A stretch of 64,000 nucleotides of DNA from Triticum aestivum (GCF_018294505.1 NC_057796.1:273477906-273541905), one strand, 5' to 3'; positions 22,291 to 34,990 are shown, counted from the first letter of the stretch. Numbers and translations: made by a program. Notes: a model not told the origin generated them from the sequence alone.

Positions 22291-23212
22291 AAATTTTCAA
22301 TAGCCCGGCAGTTCACTCCTGCGTTTGACTCCCGCGTAGTAAAATTTTCAGTACCCGCGTCATTTCCTCAAACACCCCGTGGCCCCCTCCGCACACACAC
22401 ACACACCAAAACCTCCTCGGGCGTGCGCGCGCGCACATACACACACCCTCCCTCGCTCAAAACCCTAGCAAAGTCCCCGCTGCCGCTGCCGCCGCCACCG
22501 CCGCAAGGCCTCCATTGTCAACATCTGCCGGTTTGCCCGTGCAGCTTACCCACCGATCTCCATACCCAGGACGCCCTGAGTTTCTTAGATGATGCCTGCC
22601 AAACGCCCCCTTTCCCACAGATCCCCATCCCCCACTCCAGAGCGTTGCAGCCTAAGCCCGACTATGCTTCCTGTGGAGCTTAAGGAGCGACTAACCCAAA
22701 AGAGGTGTATAGCGGTCTCTTCGCCCGACGTCGCCGAGGAAGCTGACGACCATTACTGGCGGCAGACACTCAAGCAGCGGGCTAGAGTATGCGCGCATGT
22801 CTCGTCCGTCGGCTATGACATCAAGGTTATCGACAGCGACGCCCTGAGGCGCGCTGTGTCATAGGTTAAGTGGCCCACCCCCAACCCCTCAGGTTCAACC
22901 GCCGTCGATCTCATCCTTGGCCCCGCCGCTGATCTCCTCTGGCTCGCTGTCAACAATTTGCCATTCTACATCGCCATCGAGCCCCTTTTGTCATTTCTGA
23001 AGGACACAGTCTGCGACGCTGGCTTGGGATCCACAGCTTCCAAGTCAGACCTCATCGACGGCGACCACGAGGAGGGCACCCTCTCCGGCTCTTCCAAGGG
23101 GAAAGAGCCAATCTGCTCTTCCAAGGGGAAAGCGCCCGTCTGCGGCATCAGGGAGGGAACCCTACAGCCGTGCTCTTCCAAGGGGAAGGAGCCCATCTGC
23201 GATAACATGGAG

Positions 23213-23900
23213 CGCATCCAGGGTCCGTGCTCTTCCCACGGGAACGAGCCCATCTGTGACAAGTGAGGAAACCCATGATTTGTTTATTTCAGTTGTTCAC
23301 AATATATATGTGCAATTATTTACTGTGCAGTACATTTCATCAATCCAGTTTTAAACATACTAGCATATGTTCCCGTGGGAAGAGCACGGACCCTGGATGA
23401 GGCTGTACAGTAAAAGATAGCTTCAGTGTGCAGGTTTAAGCACGCTAGTCAAGAAAAACAAGTGGAAAGGTGTGCTAACTGCAACAGGCCTAACATTTAA
23501 CAACAAGCAAACATGGTCATTCAAACTGGTATTGTGTCGGTCTAAGTACACTGGTTATGGTTAAATAAAAATGGAAAGGTGTGTTAACTACAAGATGAAG
23601 CAACCAAATGTAGTCATTCATAGTGGTATTGTTGAAACTGGTACTGATGAAATTGAACTGCACAGTTCATACTTGCACATATAGAACATCACGTTGTGAA
23701 TAACTGGAATAAACAAGGCATACTATGAACAACCAAATATAGCAATTGAAACTGAACATATGCTAGCTATAACAGCCTTAACAGCAAGAAAATATATGGA
23801 GATTATTTTGTTTGCCATGTGTAACATATGCTAGCTATGAACAACACTGAAGCTATCTTTTGGAGATTATTTTGTTTGCCATGTGTAATTTTGGTTGATG
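23213..23900. repeat. Mosaic of perfect inverted and direct repeats after exon 1 of the B3 gene
   Basis: 23215-23245 (exon end) has a perfect 31-bp inverted copy at 23369-23399. AAAAGATAGCTTCAGTGT at 23412-23429 is the exact complement of 23844-23861. The block TGGAGATTATTTTGTTTGCC occurs directly repeated near 23799 and 23861. Such patchwork is typical of filler DNA made during double-strand break repair. Confidence 0.75.
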
Positions 23901-24264
23901 TTTAGCCTACCGTGCTTAACATGCTTCTTGATGTACCTACACAGGACAATTTTGGGAACGACTGTTGTTTTCCATCGAGGTTAGTTTCATCCCATGGCTT
24001 ATATCTGCTCACTGTTCAGGATATCCTTAGTTGGTACCATATAGGCCAGCGGCTGATAAGGGACTAATCGGTGAATCGGACTTTTAACTGAATATATCTG
24101 CAACCCATTTTTCCTTAGGTTAACTAGGGCCATATGTAATATATCTGAGGCTACATACCAACATGCATTGTACTTAATGTCTAAATATGCAATCCTAGGC
24201 TACATAGCAATAAGGAAGAGTGTTACATTAATGTTCTAATGATGTCTAGATATACGTAGAAGAG

Positions 24265-24580
24265 CAGCAGCAACAACAACAACAACACTACCCTGTTTGG
24301 ATACTCAACTTAGCTAGAGGTTAGAGTTAGTTTCTAGCTCATTACTAACCCTGAACTAACTCCATCCAAAGAGTTGTTTGGATGGCAGGGTTAGATTGAC
24401 AATAAATGCACTAGGAGAACTAGCTCCAATTAGCACCTCTTGGGTTGGATACTAGTTTTTTTGGGTGGGTTATAGATGCAACTAGCTCAAACTAGCCCTC
24501 ATGTTTAGATATAATTTAGGGCTATTTGAGCCTGAACTAGCTCAAACTAACTGTAACCCGTGGATACAGCAGCAGATAAT
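24265..24580. mobile_element. Possible MITE (CTGTTTGGAT type)
   Basis: Starts after a CAACAACAACAAC run with CTACCCTGTTTGGATACTC and contains inverted internal pieces (AACTAGCTC / GAGCTAG-like, GTTTGGAT / ATCCAAA). The ends are bounded by GCAGCAG and CAGCAGCAG. No clear target duplication was read, so this is tentative. Confidence 0.35.
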
Positions 24581-24603
24581 TTTTAAGAACGAACTAAACT
24601 CCT

Positions 24604-24745
24604 TCCGGCCCATAATATAAGATGTTAATTCATCTAATATGTGAGTATATTGGATGTTATAAGATACTCCCTCCGTTCCTATATTTTTTTAGAGATTTCA
24701 AATGGACTACCACATACGGATGTATATAGACATATTATAAAAGAG
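24604..24745. mobile_element. Truncated Stowaway-type MITE sequences
   Basis: TACTCCCTCCGTTCCTATAT at 24665-24684, followed by AGAGATTTCAAATGGACTAC and CACATACGGATGTATATAGACATA, matches the first half of a common Triticeae Stowaway family; the inverted second half is missing. A second CTCCTTCCGGCCCATAATAT start lies just upstream at 24600-24619. Confidence 0.6.
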
Positions 24746-25241
24746 TGTTGTACTACATCATTGTGCCATTGCTGTTTAGCTTCTAATATTAACTTGGTGC
24801 TTTTAGGTACACTAGCAAAAAAAACTGTGCGTTGCACCGGGAGAAACAAATTCTAGCACACATTAATGACTTATTATCTTGTTGCCACTTCTCCTTTTGA
24901 CCACTGGCACGGCGAATAATCAATCCCAAGGCGGTCACTCTGTTTTATTGGTGTCCAAAAAAGCTAAATTAGGTAGAAGATTGCCTCATCCCTTCCTGAG
25001 TGTATTCCAGTGAACTTGACAAACTAATTGGGTACTTCCTATGCTAACCAACATCCAAAATTATAGGGCCAAAACAATGCACTACTCATTTCAGATCAAT
25101 TCATTTCCTAATGATTTTAAATAGAATGATTGTGACTAAAACAATATAAATATGTTGACGGGAAATACTTGGCACAAATGACCCTTGGGGCGCATTTGTA
25201 CATCGGGCACCGAGGCATGCGATTGTGTCAAGGACCCTCGG

Positions 25242-26383
25242 TGTCGGTGTACAAAACTAGGGGCACACTTTTGTACCCCTTTACCTGTGCGCGGGCAGTC
25301 AGAGCCACGCCCGCGACCGCACCAAGCAGAGCGAGGGAGGTGAGCCGAGGTAAGACCAAAGCCCAAGACGAAGCAAAGCAACGACAAGGACCAAGGCCAC
25401 AAAGATTAGATGGGCGAAGCAGGTTTCCCCGGCAAGGATCCTTGCCGGGGCGGCCCCAGCAGCCCCGGCAAGACCTTTACCGGGGCAGCTCGCCCACGCC
25501 AGCCGAGCGAGCCACCCTCGAGCCCACCAACACTCAACACATGTGTTGAGACAGGACTCGGGAGGCACCTCTGTGGTGGCATGCAGATCTTTATGAAGAC
25601 AAAGAATAATCAAGATCAAGTGAGGATGGGAAAGCAGCCATCCTCGCCGAAGGAACCCACAAGACCCCCGGCAAGATCCTTGCCGGGGACGCCTGCGCAC
25701 CACGGCAGGACCCTTGCCGGGTCACCCGGCAAGACCCTTGCCGGGCCACCCGGCAAGGCCCTCGCCAAGCGCGCCAGCAGGGCCACCATCGGGCCCGCAC
25801 CAGCCAAGTCTCCGCCGCTGTTCGCATGCAGCTGCCGACCCAACCAGCTGGGCAGGCACCTGCGTGGCTACATGCAGCCCTTCGTGGAGGCTCCACCACC
25901 GCGCCACCTCAGCTGCCTGCCTGCCTACATGGCACCGCATGCACCGCTGGCCAGGGCGCGTGTCGAAGCCTGGAGGAGCAGCGACGGACGGGATGGGCCT
26001 CGCCCCCGTCCCCGATAAAGTAAGAGGACACCTAAGTGATGCATTAAATGCACCTTGTCCTGTAATACGAGGGATAACCTCGTGCCACTGTAGACCTTTC
26101 CACCTCCTGTGTGCCACTATGGCAGCCCCTTTTTCCTATAAAAGGAGGCCCGAGGTGACCAGGAGAAGGATTCGGCTTTTTGGCGCTCCTTACACTCCGT
26201 AGCTAGCTCAAGAACACAGAATACAGCCACCAAAGCAGGAGTAGGGTTTTACGCATCCTCGCGGCCCGAACCTGGATAAACGGACCGCGTGCTTCTCTGT
26301 TAGACCCGCTCTCCTCTGAACCCCGCGCCCCGCAACCGTAATAGGGATTCTTGTGATCCCATAGGTGTCGTTTCCCACCGACA
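25242..26383 (+). mobile_element. Solo LTR of the element C gypsy family
   Basis: 1142 bp with ends TGTCGGTGTAC...CCACCGACA and a perfect 5-bp duplication CTCGG (25237-25241 and 26384-26388). No internal sequence follows, so it arose by LTR-LTR recombination. It has the GGCAAG/CTTGCC palindromes (25428-25770), a TATA box CCTATAAAAGG at 26135-26145, and the terminal block GGGATTC...GATCCCATAGGTGTC shared with LTR C (62665-62691). It sits in the long intron of the B3 gene in the same orientation. Reading frames across it are not genes. Confidence 0.93.
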
Positions 26384-26388
26384 CTCGG

Positions 26389-29195
26389 CAACCTCATCTA
26401 TCCCTTGTGTAGAAAGTAAAAAAGAAAAATTACCAGAAACAATTGTGTGTGCCCAATTAGGTGGACAGATGGCTAAACAGGTATATACTGGATACACAAC
26501 AATTTCCTTCTGTGTCATGTGAAAGTACAAATCGTTGGGTCATAGCTGCAATTTCGCATCATATTTTGTATTACTGGTTGCTGTAAACTAAAAGTACTGG
26601 ATTTCAAAAGGAAAGACCATCCATATTCTTAGAGATGAAGATAAGTTACATAGTAACAGTTACATGAAAATTTCATATGGTATTGTTTACATGTAAAAAT
26701 CACAAATCTGGGTTCTTGTTGCTGTATAAAATAGAAATAATGTAATTCAGTTCTTGTAGAACTCAAGTACTACGTACATCCTTGATGGACGGGAAGAGCT
26801 CTTAATTCTGATTAAGAAACCAACATACATTCTATTAGAATTAATAGAAGAATATATGAATATGTACATGCTAAACTGTCAAACATATAATATATTCAGA
26901 ACCTAGGCATTATGCCTTCGCTTAATACAGAGGGCAGAAGGATTAGCTATATAATGAAGATAATCTAATATTTAGTGTGTGTTATGAAGAAACAACAGAC
27001 TACGAACAATGTGTATCCTCTTCATGAGAAATGTCATATAGATTTCATTGGCTATTTTTAGATTTCATATTGCAAGGTTAATTAATCTAAGATCCATGTT
27101 TAATTCATGGATGCATCATCTTAAGTCGCATAGATTACCTTAAATTGTAGAGGCCACAGGCTAACAACACGATACAAAGTTGCACCGTACATGTATGCCA
27201 CGCACCATGGTGAGATCAAAAAAATGCATGAGCTGGAGCAACATACATATTATGGAGCAAGCACCCACCATATATCTCTGAAATTCATAAGTGGTTTTAC
27301 CAAAACCCGCCAAAACATATAACACATGATCTTTTACCAAAACCAAACGTTATACAACCATAATATACAATTTATCTATGTCTGCCTATTAGCTTGTGAT
27401 ACACATCGACACACAACATGAAAAACACGATCACCAAGAAGAGCTGTATATACGCCGGATAGATTAAACTATGCAAGCATCGACATATAGTAAGGAGAAG
27501 CAATGCATGATTTTGAAATTTACCTCAGATGAACAGCATGGAAACAGCCGCGCAACTAAAAAATCAATCAGCGCATGGCCCAGGTTCCGGTGTAGCTATT
27601 CTTCTTCTTTATATGCTGTTAAACATGCAATAAATCAATGGTGATTTTGGCATGTGCATCCGAGTGTCAGTTTTCTTGGATAAAAGCAACACACATTTTT
27701 TCTCACCTCGATCATCTGGTTTTCTGAAAAAATGTCGAGAATACATGTAAGCGCATCAATCATAGTCGATAAATCAAGTCATATGGACTTGTGCAGAAAC
27801 AAAAACATGAATTCTTATACGAAGATACAGATGGAATTTTGAACCCACACTTAAGTAAGTATAATCTAAACTTTGAGCGGAATTACTACTTCAAATGCCA
27901 CATTTATCACAATTAACATAGAATCTTCAGTGTTGAAATTTCTTGATAAGGGAAAACTAGTCTAAACTAACGCCAAAGCCATTATATGTTGTATGGCAAT
28001 CTAGGATGCATGTACTTCAAGGAGACATGCTAAGCAGTATTGCATTCTTCCTATTGTGGGGAACACATTCATGAGTTTGAAACAAAGATCCTCTATCATT
28101 GTGGAAAGGAACCACCTTATATCTAGTATAGAGCAACTGTGCAGTTGAGCACAAACAGAAAAGCTTGAATTCCAGAATGTCATGATTAGCAGAAACAACA
28201 TGCATCTATCTTGTGGACTGAACACAAAGAAAACAAGAAACCTATTTATAAAAATTAGAAACAAATACTAAATACTTCTTCCTATTGTCAAATAATTATT
28301 ACTTCTATTACCATAGATATGTGTCAACTAACTTTCCAAGTACTAACCAGGAAGCGAATACTAAACATATCTTCAGCGATGCACCATGTTAGCACACTAC
28401 ATTGATTTAAATCAACCCCTACAATATTCAAGGATTGCTCCTAGAATTAACTTCGCTAGATACATCAAATTCTTCTACAATAAGCTATTGTGGACCTTCC
28501 ATGGGTATCCATTGTAATCTCATGAATGCATCCTACAGTGATGTATTATCGAGTTCTATGCTGCTGATGAAAGCGACATGGGAGGTTTGAAGTGTTGCTG
28601 TAGCATTCCTCACAAAGGCCAAACCCAATTACTTTATATGCGGTCCTTGCATTTGATCAAAGTAATTCAAGATATGGGAATTAAACCAAGGATACATTGG
28701 TGCTTATAAATACCTCCCAATTGGATTGCGCGTGCTTGTCACGATCAGTTCCGATGAAGCAGTGTCCTCACTGTCGTAGTAGAGAAGGGTCTGGATGGAG
28801 GAGCTGGCTTCCGTGGACAACACAGGCGTGCCCACCGGGGCAGCGCCCAGCCGGACCATCTCGGGACGATTCAGAGAGATGGGGAGCGGCAGCGCAACAG
28901 GGTTGTTTTCCTGGATTGGGCGGTCGTTGTGGAGCGTTGAGGAGCAGAGAGCCACTTGGTCTTGAGCCGGTGGAGGGCCTGGACTAAATCCCCTAAACAT
29001 AATAACATGTCCTGGACAACAAATCCATTTGAAGTACACATAATTAAAAGCTGCAAATACTCCATAACTTAATTTTGTAGTAGTCTGCTAAAAAGCAAGT
29101 TGGAAACTATTATTAGCAAAATATTTTAGCACCTACTCAATGTTTATATCCAGTTAAGTATCCAGTTTGTTAGACAAAAAATATGCAAGGAACAT
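26389..29195. other. AT-rich intronic sequence of the B3 gene, no gene seen
   Basis: Mostly AT-rich with no open frame of note. One GC-rich island at 28713-28985 could be an exon on the minus strand (candidate GGGAG before GTATTT on its 3' side), coding a Pro/Ser-rich peptide, but no family is recognisable. Confidence 0.4.
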
Positions 29196-30094
29196 TGTCT
29201 GATGTGGGGTTCCGGCAAACCCTTAAGGTTCGAACACTGGGGTGCGCGCGAAGTCTTTCCCTCCTACCGATCTACGCCCTAGCTCGCTAAGATCTCGCGG
29301 ACGGACTCGACGAACTCGCAACACAGAAAGACACAAGATTTATACTGGTTCAGACCACCGTCGTGGTGTCATACCCTACTCAAGTGTGTGCGGTGGTGGA
29401 TTGCCTCTTGGGCTGATGAAGAACAGTACAAGGGGAAGAACAACCTCCTGAGCTTGAGGCGTTCTTGTGGCTAGGGTAGGCTCTTGATCAGGTTGGATCA
29501 AGCTAAGATGAGATGCCTTTACTGTGGTGGCTAGCTCTACTTGTATAGGCCCTGGTCCACTTCCCAAATGTTGAGAGGGAAGGGAGCAACAACGGCGGGC
29601 AAATTTGAAGGGGGACAACTAGTACAAGCTATCCTCACAAAAGTGGTATTCGCCTGCGAAAAGCTCTGGTGGTGACGCCGTCTTGGGCTCCCCGATGACC
29701 TCCGTCTTGCCGTCCTTCTGGTCTTGGTCTCGTTGCACCGATATGGCAACCTTTGCCTGATGCCTCGGTACTCCTCGCCTGCGCTGGCCTCCTTAGCACC
29801 AAAGAGGAAAAAAGGACGTTGTGCGCGCTGGCGCCCGCCTGTGCCGATCGTCACGGCTCACGTCACGAGAGCCTCGTGAGGTTTGCCCCGCCTTGATATC
29901 TCCGCTCCTCATGAGCCTACTTGTCTAGGCCACTCCTGAGGTGGTCTTGCGTCGTTGGCCTCGCGAGGCTAGGCCCCTCGCGAGGGTCTTTGATGCCTTG
30001 TTGATGAAGATTGGGCCGTACGGCCTGCTGGCTTAGCCACGCCGTGGGCTGCAGGCAGGCAAGTCTGGGGACCCCCGTTCCCAGAACACCGACA
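29196..30094 (-). repeat. Element A 3' LTR (left copy)
   Basis: 899 bp from TGTCTGATGTGGGGTTCCGG to CCCAGAACACCGACA. It resembles the LTRs of element B. The coding-strand polypurine tract GGGCCCGGGGGCTAC abuts it (30095-30109). Short palindromes of CCTCGCGAGG type occur around 29947-29985. Confidence 0.88.
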
Positions 30095-30387
30095 GTAGCC
30101 CCCGGGCCCAAGGTGCGCTCGGGCTTGGCTTCGCGGCGAAGCCAAGGGTCAAGTTCGGAGCGCCGCGGGCCCCAAAAGCCCGCGGCCTCGGTTGACGCGT
30201 GGCGGTTGATTGGACGTGGGTGTCTCCGCTTCCCCATGCTGCCTCGGCAACTGCTTGACCTGACAAAAGGCTGGCGCAGGCAGTTCTCACCTTCATTGCT
30301 TCTTTCTTGCCTCGCTCCAGATCCCCTTCTTGCTCCTTGCTACTGCTCGTCCAGATTCACTCCAATCTCCTCCTGCATCTGCAATCC

Positions 30388-33000
30388 ATGGCGCCGCGCA
30401 AGGTCAAGACTTCCTCGGCACCGGTTTGGTATGAGCCAGCCCTTGAGTCCCCCACTGTCATGGAGAAGAGCCTCGCCTCCGCGCACCTGCTGACGGCGGG
30501 TGAGAGCAATGAGTGGGGGGAGACCGAGCTCCGGCTCGCCTCCGACGTGCCGGAGCCTGAGGGAAGCACCTTCTTCCCCTTCTTCTCGAGCAGCGTTGCC
30601 GTCGGGTTGGTTCCTCCCTTCTCCGATTTCTTTTATGAAGTCCTCAACCACTACGGGTTGCAAGCGTTGCATCTCCATCCCAACTCTGTCCTCCTCCTGT
30701 CCATCTTCGCCTATTACTGTGAGGCGTACCTGGGCGTGATGCCATCTGTGGCGCTCCTGCGCCATTTCTTCTTCCTCCGTGTTAGCGAGGTGCACGCTTC
30801 CGGATGCGCTAATTTTGTCGCATGCAGCAAGGCCAACTCGATCTCGAGCACCGGGAAGAGGGCCGACAACATCCGATCCAAATGGGTCATGATGGACGCC
30901 AAGCGTGCCGATCCGCGTCTGGTGTTGCCAACGGCGGCGCCCTCTTCCAACGGGGGGTGGCCCAAGGCGGAGCTTACCGATGAGCGGGCATCGTTAGTGT
31001 TGGGGCAGATGATAACCGATTTGAAGCCGGGCAACGCGACGGCGGCCAAGGTGACGGGGGTCATGCTCCCGAGGGAGTTCTTGATGCTGCGAATTGCCCC
31101 GCTCCAAGCGCGCGCCCCACCCCCCCGTGGGAGCTTGAAGGGGGAAACAAGACCCACCTGAGGCCGGGGGACCTGCCTAGTGATGAATTGGTCGCTGTCC
31201 TGCGCCTCATAGTTGGGGACAACCAGGAGTACCCGCCAAGCGCCTTTGCTCCCCTGTTCCAACGCAGGGACCGGGAGGTACTTGTCACCCCCAGGCCCAC
31301 CTTTGACGTGCGTGGCCTGGTGCCGCCGACGCTTGCAGGGGCTCCTGCGTCACCGAAGCCGGTGGAGGTGTCCTCTGACGAGTCCCGTGGAAGGGAGGAG
31401 GAGGAGGTGGACTCAGAGAAGACTCTTCAAGAGGTGGGGGAGACTTCCCCTCTGAGCAAGGCCGAGATCCTCCGTGCCTTGCCCGACGATGCCGATGCCG
31501 ACGCCCGCCAGGAGGAGAGGGAGCAGCCCCTTATCCCGACAAGGGGCATGTCGTCGCTGGTGCCTCGCGATGCCGCTTCCGTCCTGACACCTCCTAGGGC
31601 TGGCTCCGGCTCCGCCTCCGCACCGCCTGGCGCCGCCGGAGCCCGAACGCCTGCTCCTCTGGTCCCGATGCTGTCAGGCTTCAAGCTCCCCAAGTGGAAG
31701 TATGTTGCGGTGGATCAGTAAGTGTCTCGATGTTATTTCCTGATGCTCACCCTTGGTTGATCAGGCCGACATCTTCGGCGAAGAAGAGGAAGGAAGACAC
31801 AGCGGCAGTGCCTCCCTCCGCGGAGAAAGGAGACAGCAGCGCCCGCATCTCCCCAGCCCGGTCGTCCTCGCGAGGCCAAGAGGAGCATCGCCGCGTGGAA
31901 TCAGCCCCCATGGTCCCGCTGGCTCCGGAGGTGCCGGCGCCTGGTGCGGCTGATGAGGTCCCGACTGCTCTAGAACCCGTGATCTCCCAGGCCCTGGTGA
32001 TGATGTCGCCTCCTCCCGCTGCTACACCTCCACTCCTAGGTTCTTCTACTGCTGTTGCTCTGGAACGTGCTCTTTCGGAGAAGACCCAGCTGCAAGCGGA
32101 TCTCCTGAGCGCGGACCCATGCCTTGTGGCCGGGCGCCTTGAGCTGGCCTCAGGCGGGCTCCACTCCGACTTGGCTGTTCGCGCGGTGCTGGGCCAGGCC
32201 GCTGCGGCTTCTGAGAAGGAGAAGCAGAGTGCCGCCAACGCTGCAGCCGATCGTGAGGCGGTGTTGAAAGACGCCAAGGCCGTCCGTGACGCTGCCAGGT
32301 GCTGGAGGACGAGTTGCAGAGCCTGCGCGACAAGCATGCCGAAGAAGCACGCTGCCATCAAGCGAAGGAGGAGGAAATGAAGGTCCGGGAGGACGCCATC
32401 AAGAACCATGATGCTGAGCTGGCGGAGTTGGGGAGGACGCGGGCCGCCGAGCGCAACCGATTGGAAGAGCTGGAGCGGAAGGCGACGGCGAGGGAGGCCG
32501 ATCTTGATGCCAAGGCGTGAGTCCTGGCCGAAGACCGCGTGGCCTTCGCCGATCTCGAGAAGAGATCTCGCCAGGCGCTGAAGACGCTCTACGAGCACGG
32601 CCTGGAGAAGTTGCTGGTCACTGATGAGGATGGCCCCGCCTGGCTGCTTCCTCTCTTGGTGAAGGTGCTCGAGGAATTCGTTGATGGCGTTGGTCCCATG
32701 GCGGAGGCGGAAGCCCGCGGCCTGTCTTCAGCTGCGTTGACCCGCGTCTTCAGCCACTTGCACCTTCGCGACCCCAACACTTGCCTTGAAGAGCTGCTGG
32801 AGCCTGTAGCTGAAGATCAATTTGAGGCCGCCGCCGCAGCCGTGCAAGGTCAGGTGGAGGCCTTGCTGAAGAAGTTCCGCGGCTTTGTCTCCGCTCCTCT
32901 GTCCGGCAATGTCGCCGATCCTGCAGCTGGTGGTGAAGGTGAAGACAAAATTGCTCACAAAGCAGCACCTTCCGCAGGTGATGGCGGCGTCCGAGGGTGA
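30388..33000 (+). pseudogene. Antisense ORF of element A: Transposase_28-like protein with a coiled coil
   Basis: Begins MAPRKVKTSSAPVWYEPALE at 30388. The first 250 residues hold the block PPFSDFFYEVLNHYGLQAL, NSVLLLSIFAYYCEAYLGV and RHFFFLRV, the pattern of the plant 'putative gypsy type transposon' domain (Transposase_28, PF04195). It then passes into low-complexity acidic and proline-rich sequence, a Lys-rich KKRKED stretch, and a long Ala/Glu/Lys coiled coil (LEDELQSLRDKHAEEAR, LEELERKATAREADLDAKA), ending near 33000 with VQGQVEALLKKFRGF. Frame shifts are needed near 31140 and 32298, and a TGA lies at 32518-32520. A candidate 47-nt intron (31718-31764, GTAAGT...TCAG) is short for plants. 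The gene faces opposite to gag-pol, as the additional ORFs of some Tat elements do. Its role in transposition is unknown. Confidence 0.72.
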
Positions 33001-33143
33001 CCTCTAGCTATTCTCCTATTTCATTCCTGCAATCACGCGTTAGGCATCGTGGAGGCGTTTAAACTTTTTATTTGATATCGTGAGGACAATGTGTTTGTAA
33101 TATTTGCTTCGAGATTTTGCGATTTCCTTCCTATTTGCTTTGC

Positions 33144-34180
33144 GTTCTGCGTCGGCAAAGCCCGGCCCCGCGCATACCTCAACCGCCGTTGGGCCGACCG
33201 GAGACCAGGACGAACCAAGGAGTGAGGGGCTACGTGACCAATTAGGCTCCTGAGTCGCGATGCTTAGGAGTCCCCCTTGACGCGCAAACAACTTATAGGG
33301 AGAGTTCGTGAAGATAGATTAATGTTCTACGTCGGCAGAGCCCGGCCCCGCGCATACCTCAACCGCCATTGGGCCGACCGGAGACCAGGATGGACCAAGG
33401 AGTGAGGGGCTACGTGACCAGTTAGGCTCCTGAGTCACGATGCTCAGGAGTCCCCCTTGACGTGCAAACAATTTCCATACCTTCCCTCGCCGAGGCCTCG
33501 GGAGGGGCGCGCGACCCAGGTCCGGGAGACCTGGTTGGGTGGTGTGCGCTTGGGTGTGACCCGAGCGGGTGTGGCCCGAGCGCAGCCCCCGTGCCCAGCC
33601 CCCTCGCGCGGCTCTCCCGAGGGGAGGCTTTGCGGTGAGGCTAGATGCTGAGCTCTGGGCTCCCTGAGGTTGGTACGACCGTGGGGCCGCCCTCAGTTGT
33701 TTATCACCAGCGCGGAGCATAGTGCTTCCGCTTGTGCACGGGCATAGCCGCTCCTCGGCAGTGCCGACGGCCAGCGCGGAGCATGGTGCTTCCACTTGTG
33801 CATGGGATGAGGGCCCCCTCCGGGAGGAGCCCCCGGGGCGTGTACAGCCCCTCCCTGACACGTGGCTTGCACGGCAGGGCTGCGAGGTGTATCTGGGCAC
33901 TCGTGAGCCAGCGCGGGACTCACGAGGCCCTACCTCAAGGCGGGTTGCGCCTGGTCTTGAGTCTTGGTGACTGTGTGTTCCTGCAAGGCGGTTAGGTGCA
34001 AGCACTCTACATCCTCAGGTCCCGGCCCTCAAGCGAGCTCAGCCGCCGCTGGTATGCCAGGTCGTGATGCCATGGTCAAGGCCAGGGGGTGAGGGCTGGA
34101 GAGCCAGTAAGAGCTCCTGAGTTGCGATGCTCAAGAGCCCCCTTTTAACGCGCAAGCGGATTGCACGGGGTGAATGGACC
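33144..34180. repeat. 180-bp direct repeat in element A
   Basis: Copies start at 33144 and 33324 with TTCT(G/A)CGTCGGCA(A/G)AGCCCGG, and include GGGCCGACCGGAGACCAGGA and GAGTCCCCCTTGACG. A third, diverged copy lies at 34015-34165 (CTCCTGAGTTGCGATGCTCA, then CCCCCTTTTAACGCGCAAGC). A further pair of about 95 bp follows at 34245-34425 (GATACATG(G/C)C...CCCAGC). This is the non-coding zone between the antisense ORF and the gag-side frames; nothing else is seen there. Confidence 0.7.
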
Positions 34181-34405
34181 CGTGGCGGGTGGCGGTCGAA
34201 TAGGCAAGTTAAGCATAAAAACTAGATTAGCTTGGGTAAATGCAGAAAGATACATGGCACTGGGTCCGGCCCGAGCGACTTGGGGATAATGCATCCCGAG
34301 GGGCGCCCCCAGCAAGGTAAGCTAAAGACATAAGCAAAAGGGATACATGCCGCAGGGACAGACCCACGTGGCCTGGGAATAATGCAGCCCCAGGGGAGCT
34401 CCCAG

Positions 34406-34990
34406 CTAAACGAGCTTGGAACGTGTCACCTGGTTCTGTAGACGAAGTAGAGTTGGTGCAGCTGAAGGCGTGCGTCGAAGAAATGACTCCTCATGAGCCA
34501 CCGAAGCCCTGAGCCTCGGGAGGCTCTGGGGGCTCGGGAGGTTCCCTGAGGACTGTCTCCATCTCCTGCAGTACGGCATGGTAGCTGGCCTCCTGAGCCG
34601 CCAGGACACGCCCCATGTTGCGCTGATAGGCTGGCGCCACGCTCGGCAAGCCGAAGGGCATGCGAACGTAGCTATGTGGCGGGCCCTCACAGCGGCCCAC
34701 ACACGAAGGCCAGAAGCGCTCCTGAGATGCGGCCCTGTTGAGCCCAGCATCCTCGCCAGGATGGGGAGCTGCGCCTCGTGAGCGGCTCTCGCCGCGCATG
34801 GCTCTTGCGTCTTGGAGTTCCTGAGTGGTCTTGGCGATGAACTCCTGAGTGGTGGGCGCTCCTTGCCCTGTGTTCTCCTGAGGGAAAAGTGCCGCGAAAC
34901 ACGCCTCCAAGTGGTGCCCAGGCGCCTCCCTCGTGAGGTTGGCAAGGTCTGAGGCCCTCCAGAAGAGAGCCCCTGAGCCCTGCCCGAGGA
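34406..34990 (-). pseudogene. Element A region after the protease, with a reverse-transcriptase-like scrap
   Basis: The minus-strand frame is mostly unrecognisable. A short piece, SYVRMPFGLPSVAPAYQRNM, resembles the reverse-transcriptase block YVRMPFGL-x2-A-x3-(F/Y)QR-x-M of Tat elements. It marks where the polymerase would be, but less than 30 residues remain, followed by a Pro/Glu repeat (PEPPEPPE). Confidence 0.35.

Noticed and set aside
25169..26202. Several 100-200 codon frames on both strands within the solo LTR
   Set aside because: They are Pro/Arg/Ala-rich frames created by the GC-rich palindromes and run across the LTR edge.
31747..32598. 283-codon minus-strand frame
   Set aside because: It is the shadow of the Ala-rich coiled coil of the antisense ORF of element A.
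33319..34005. 228-codon minus-strand frame in element A
   Set aside because: It lies over the 180-bp direct repeats and is Arg/Pro/Ser-rich, without a recognisable domain.
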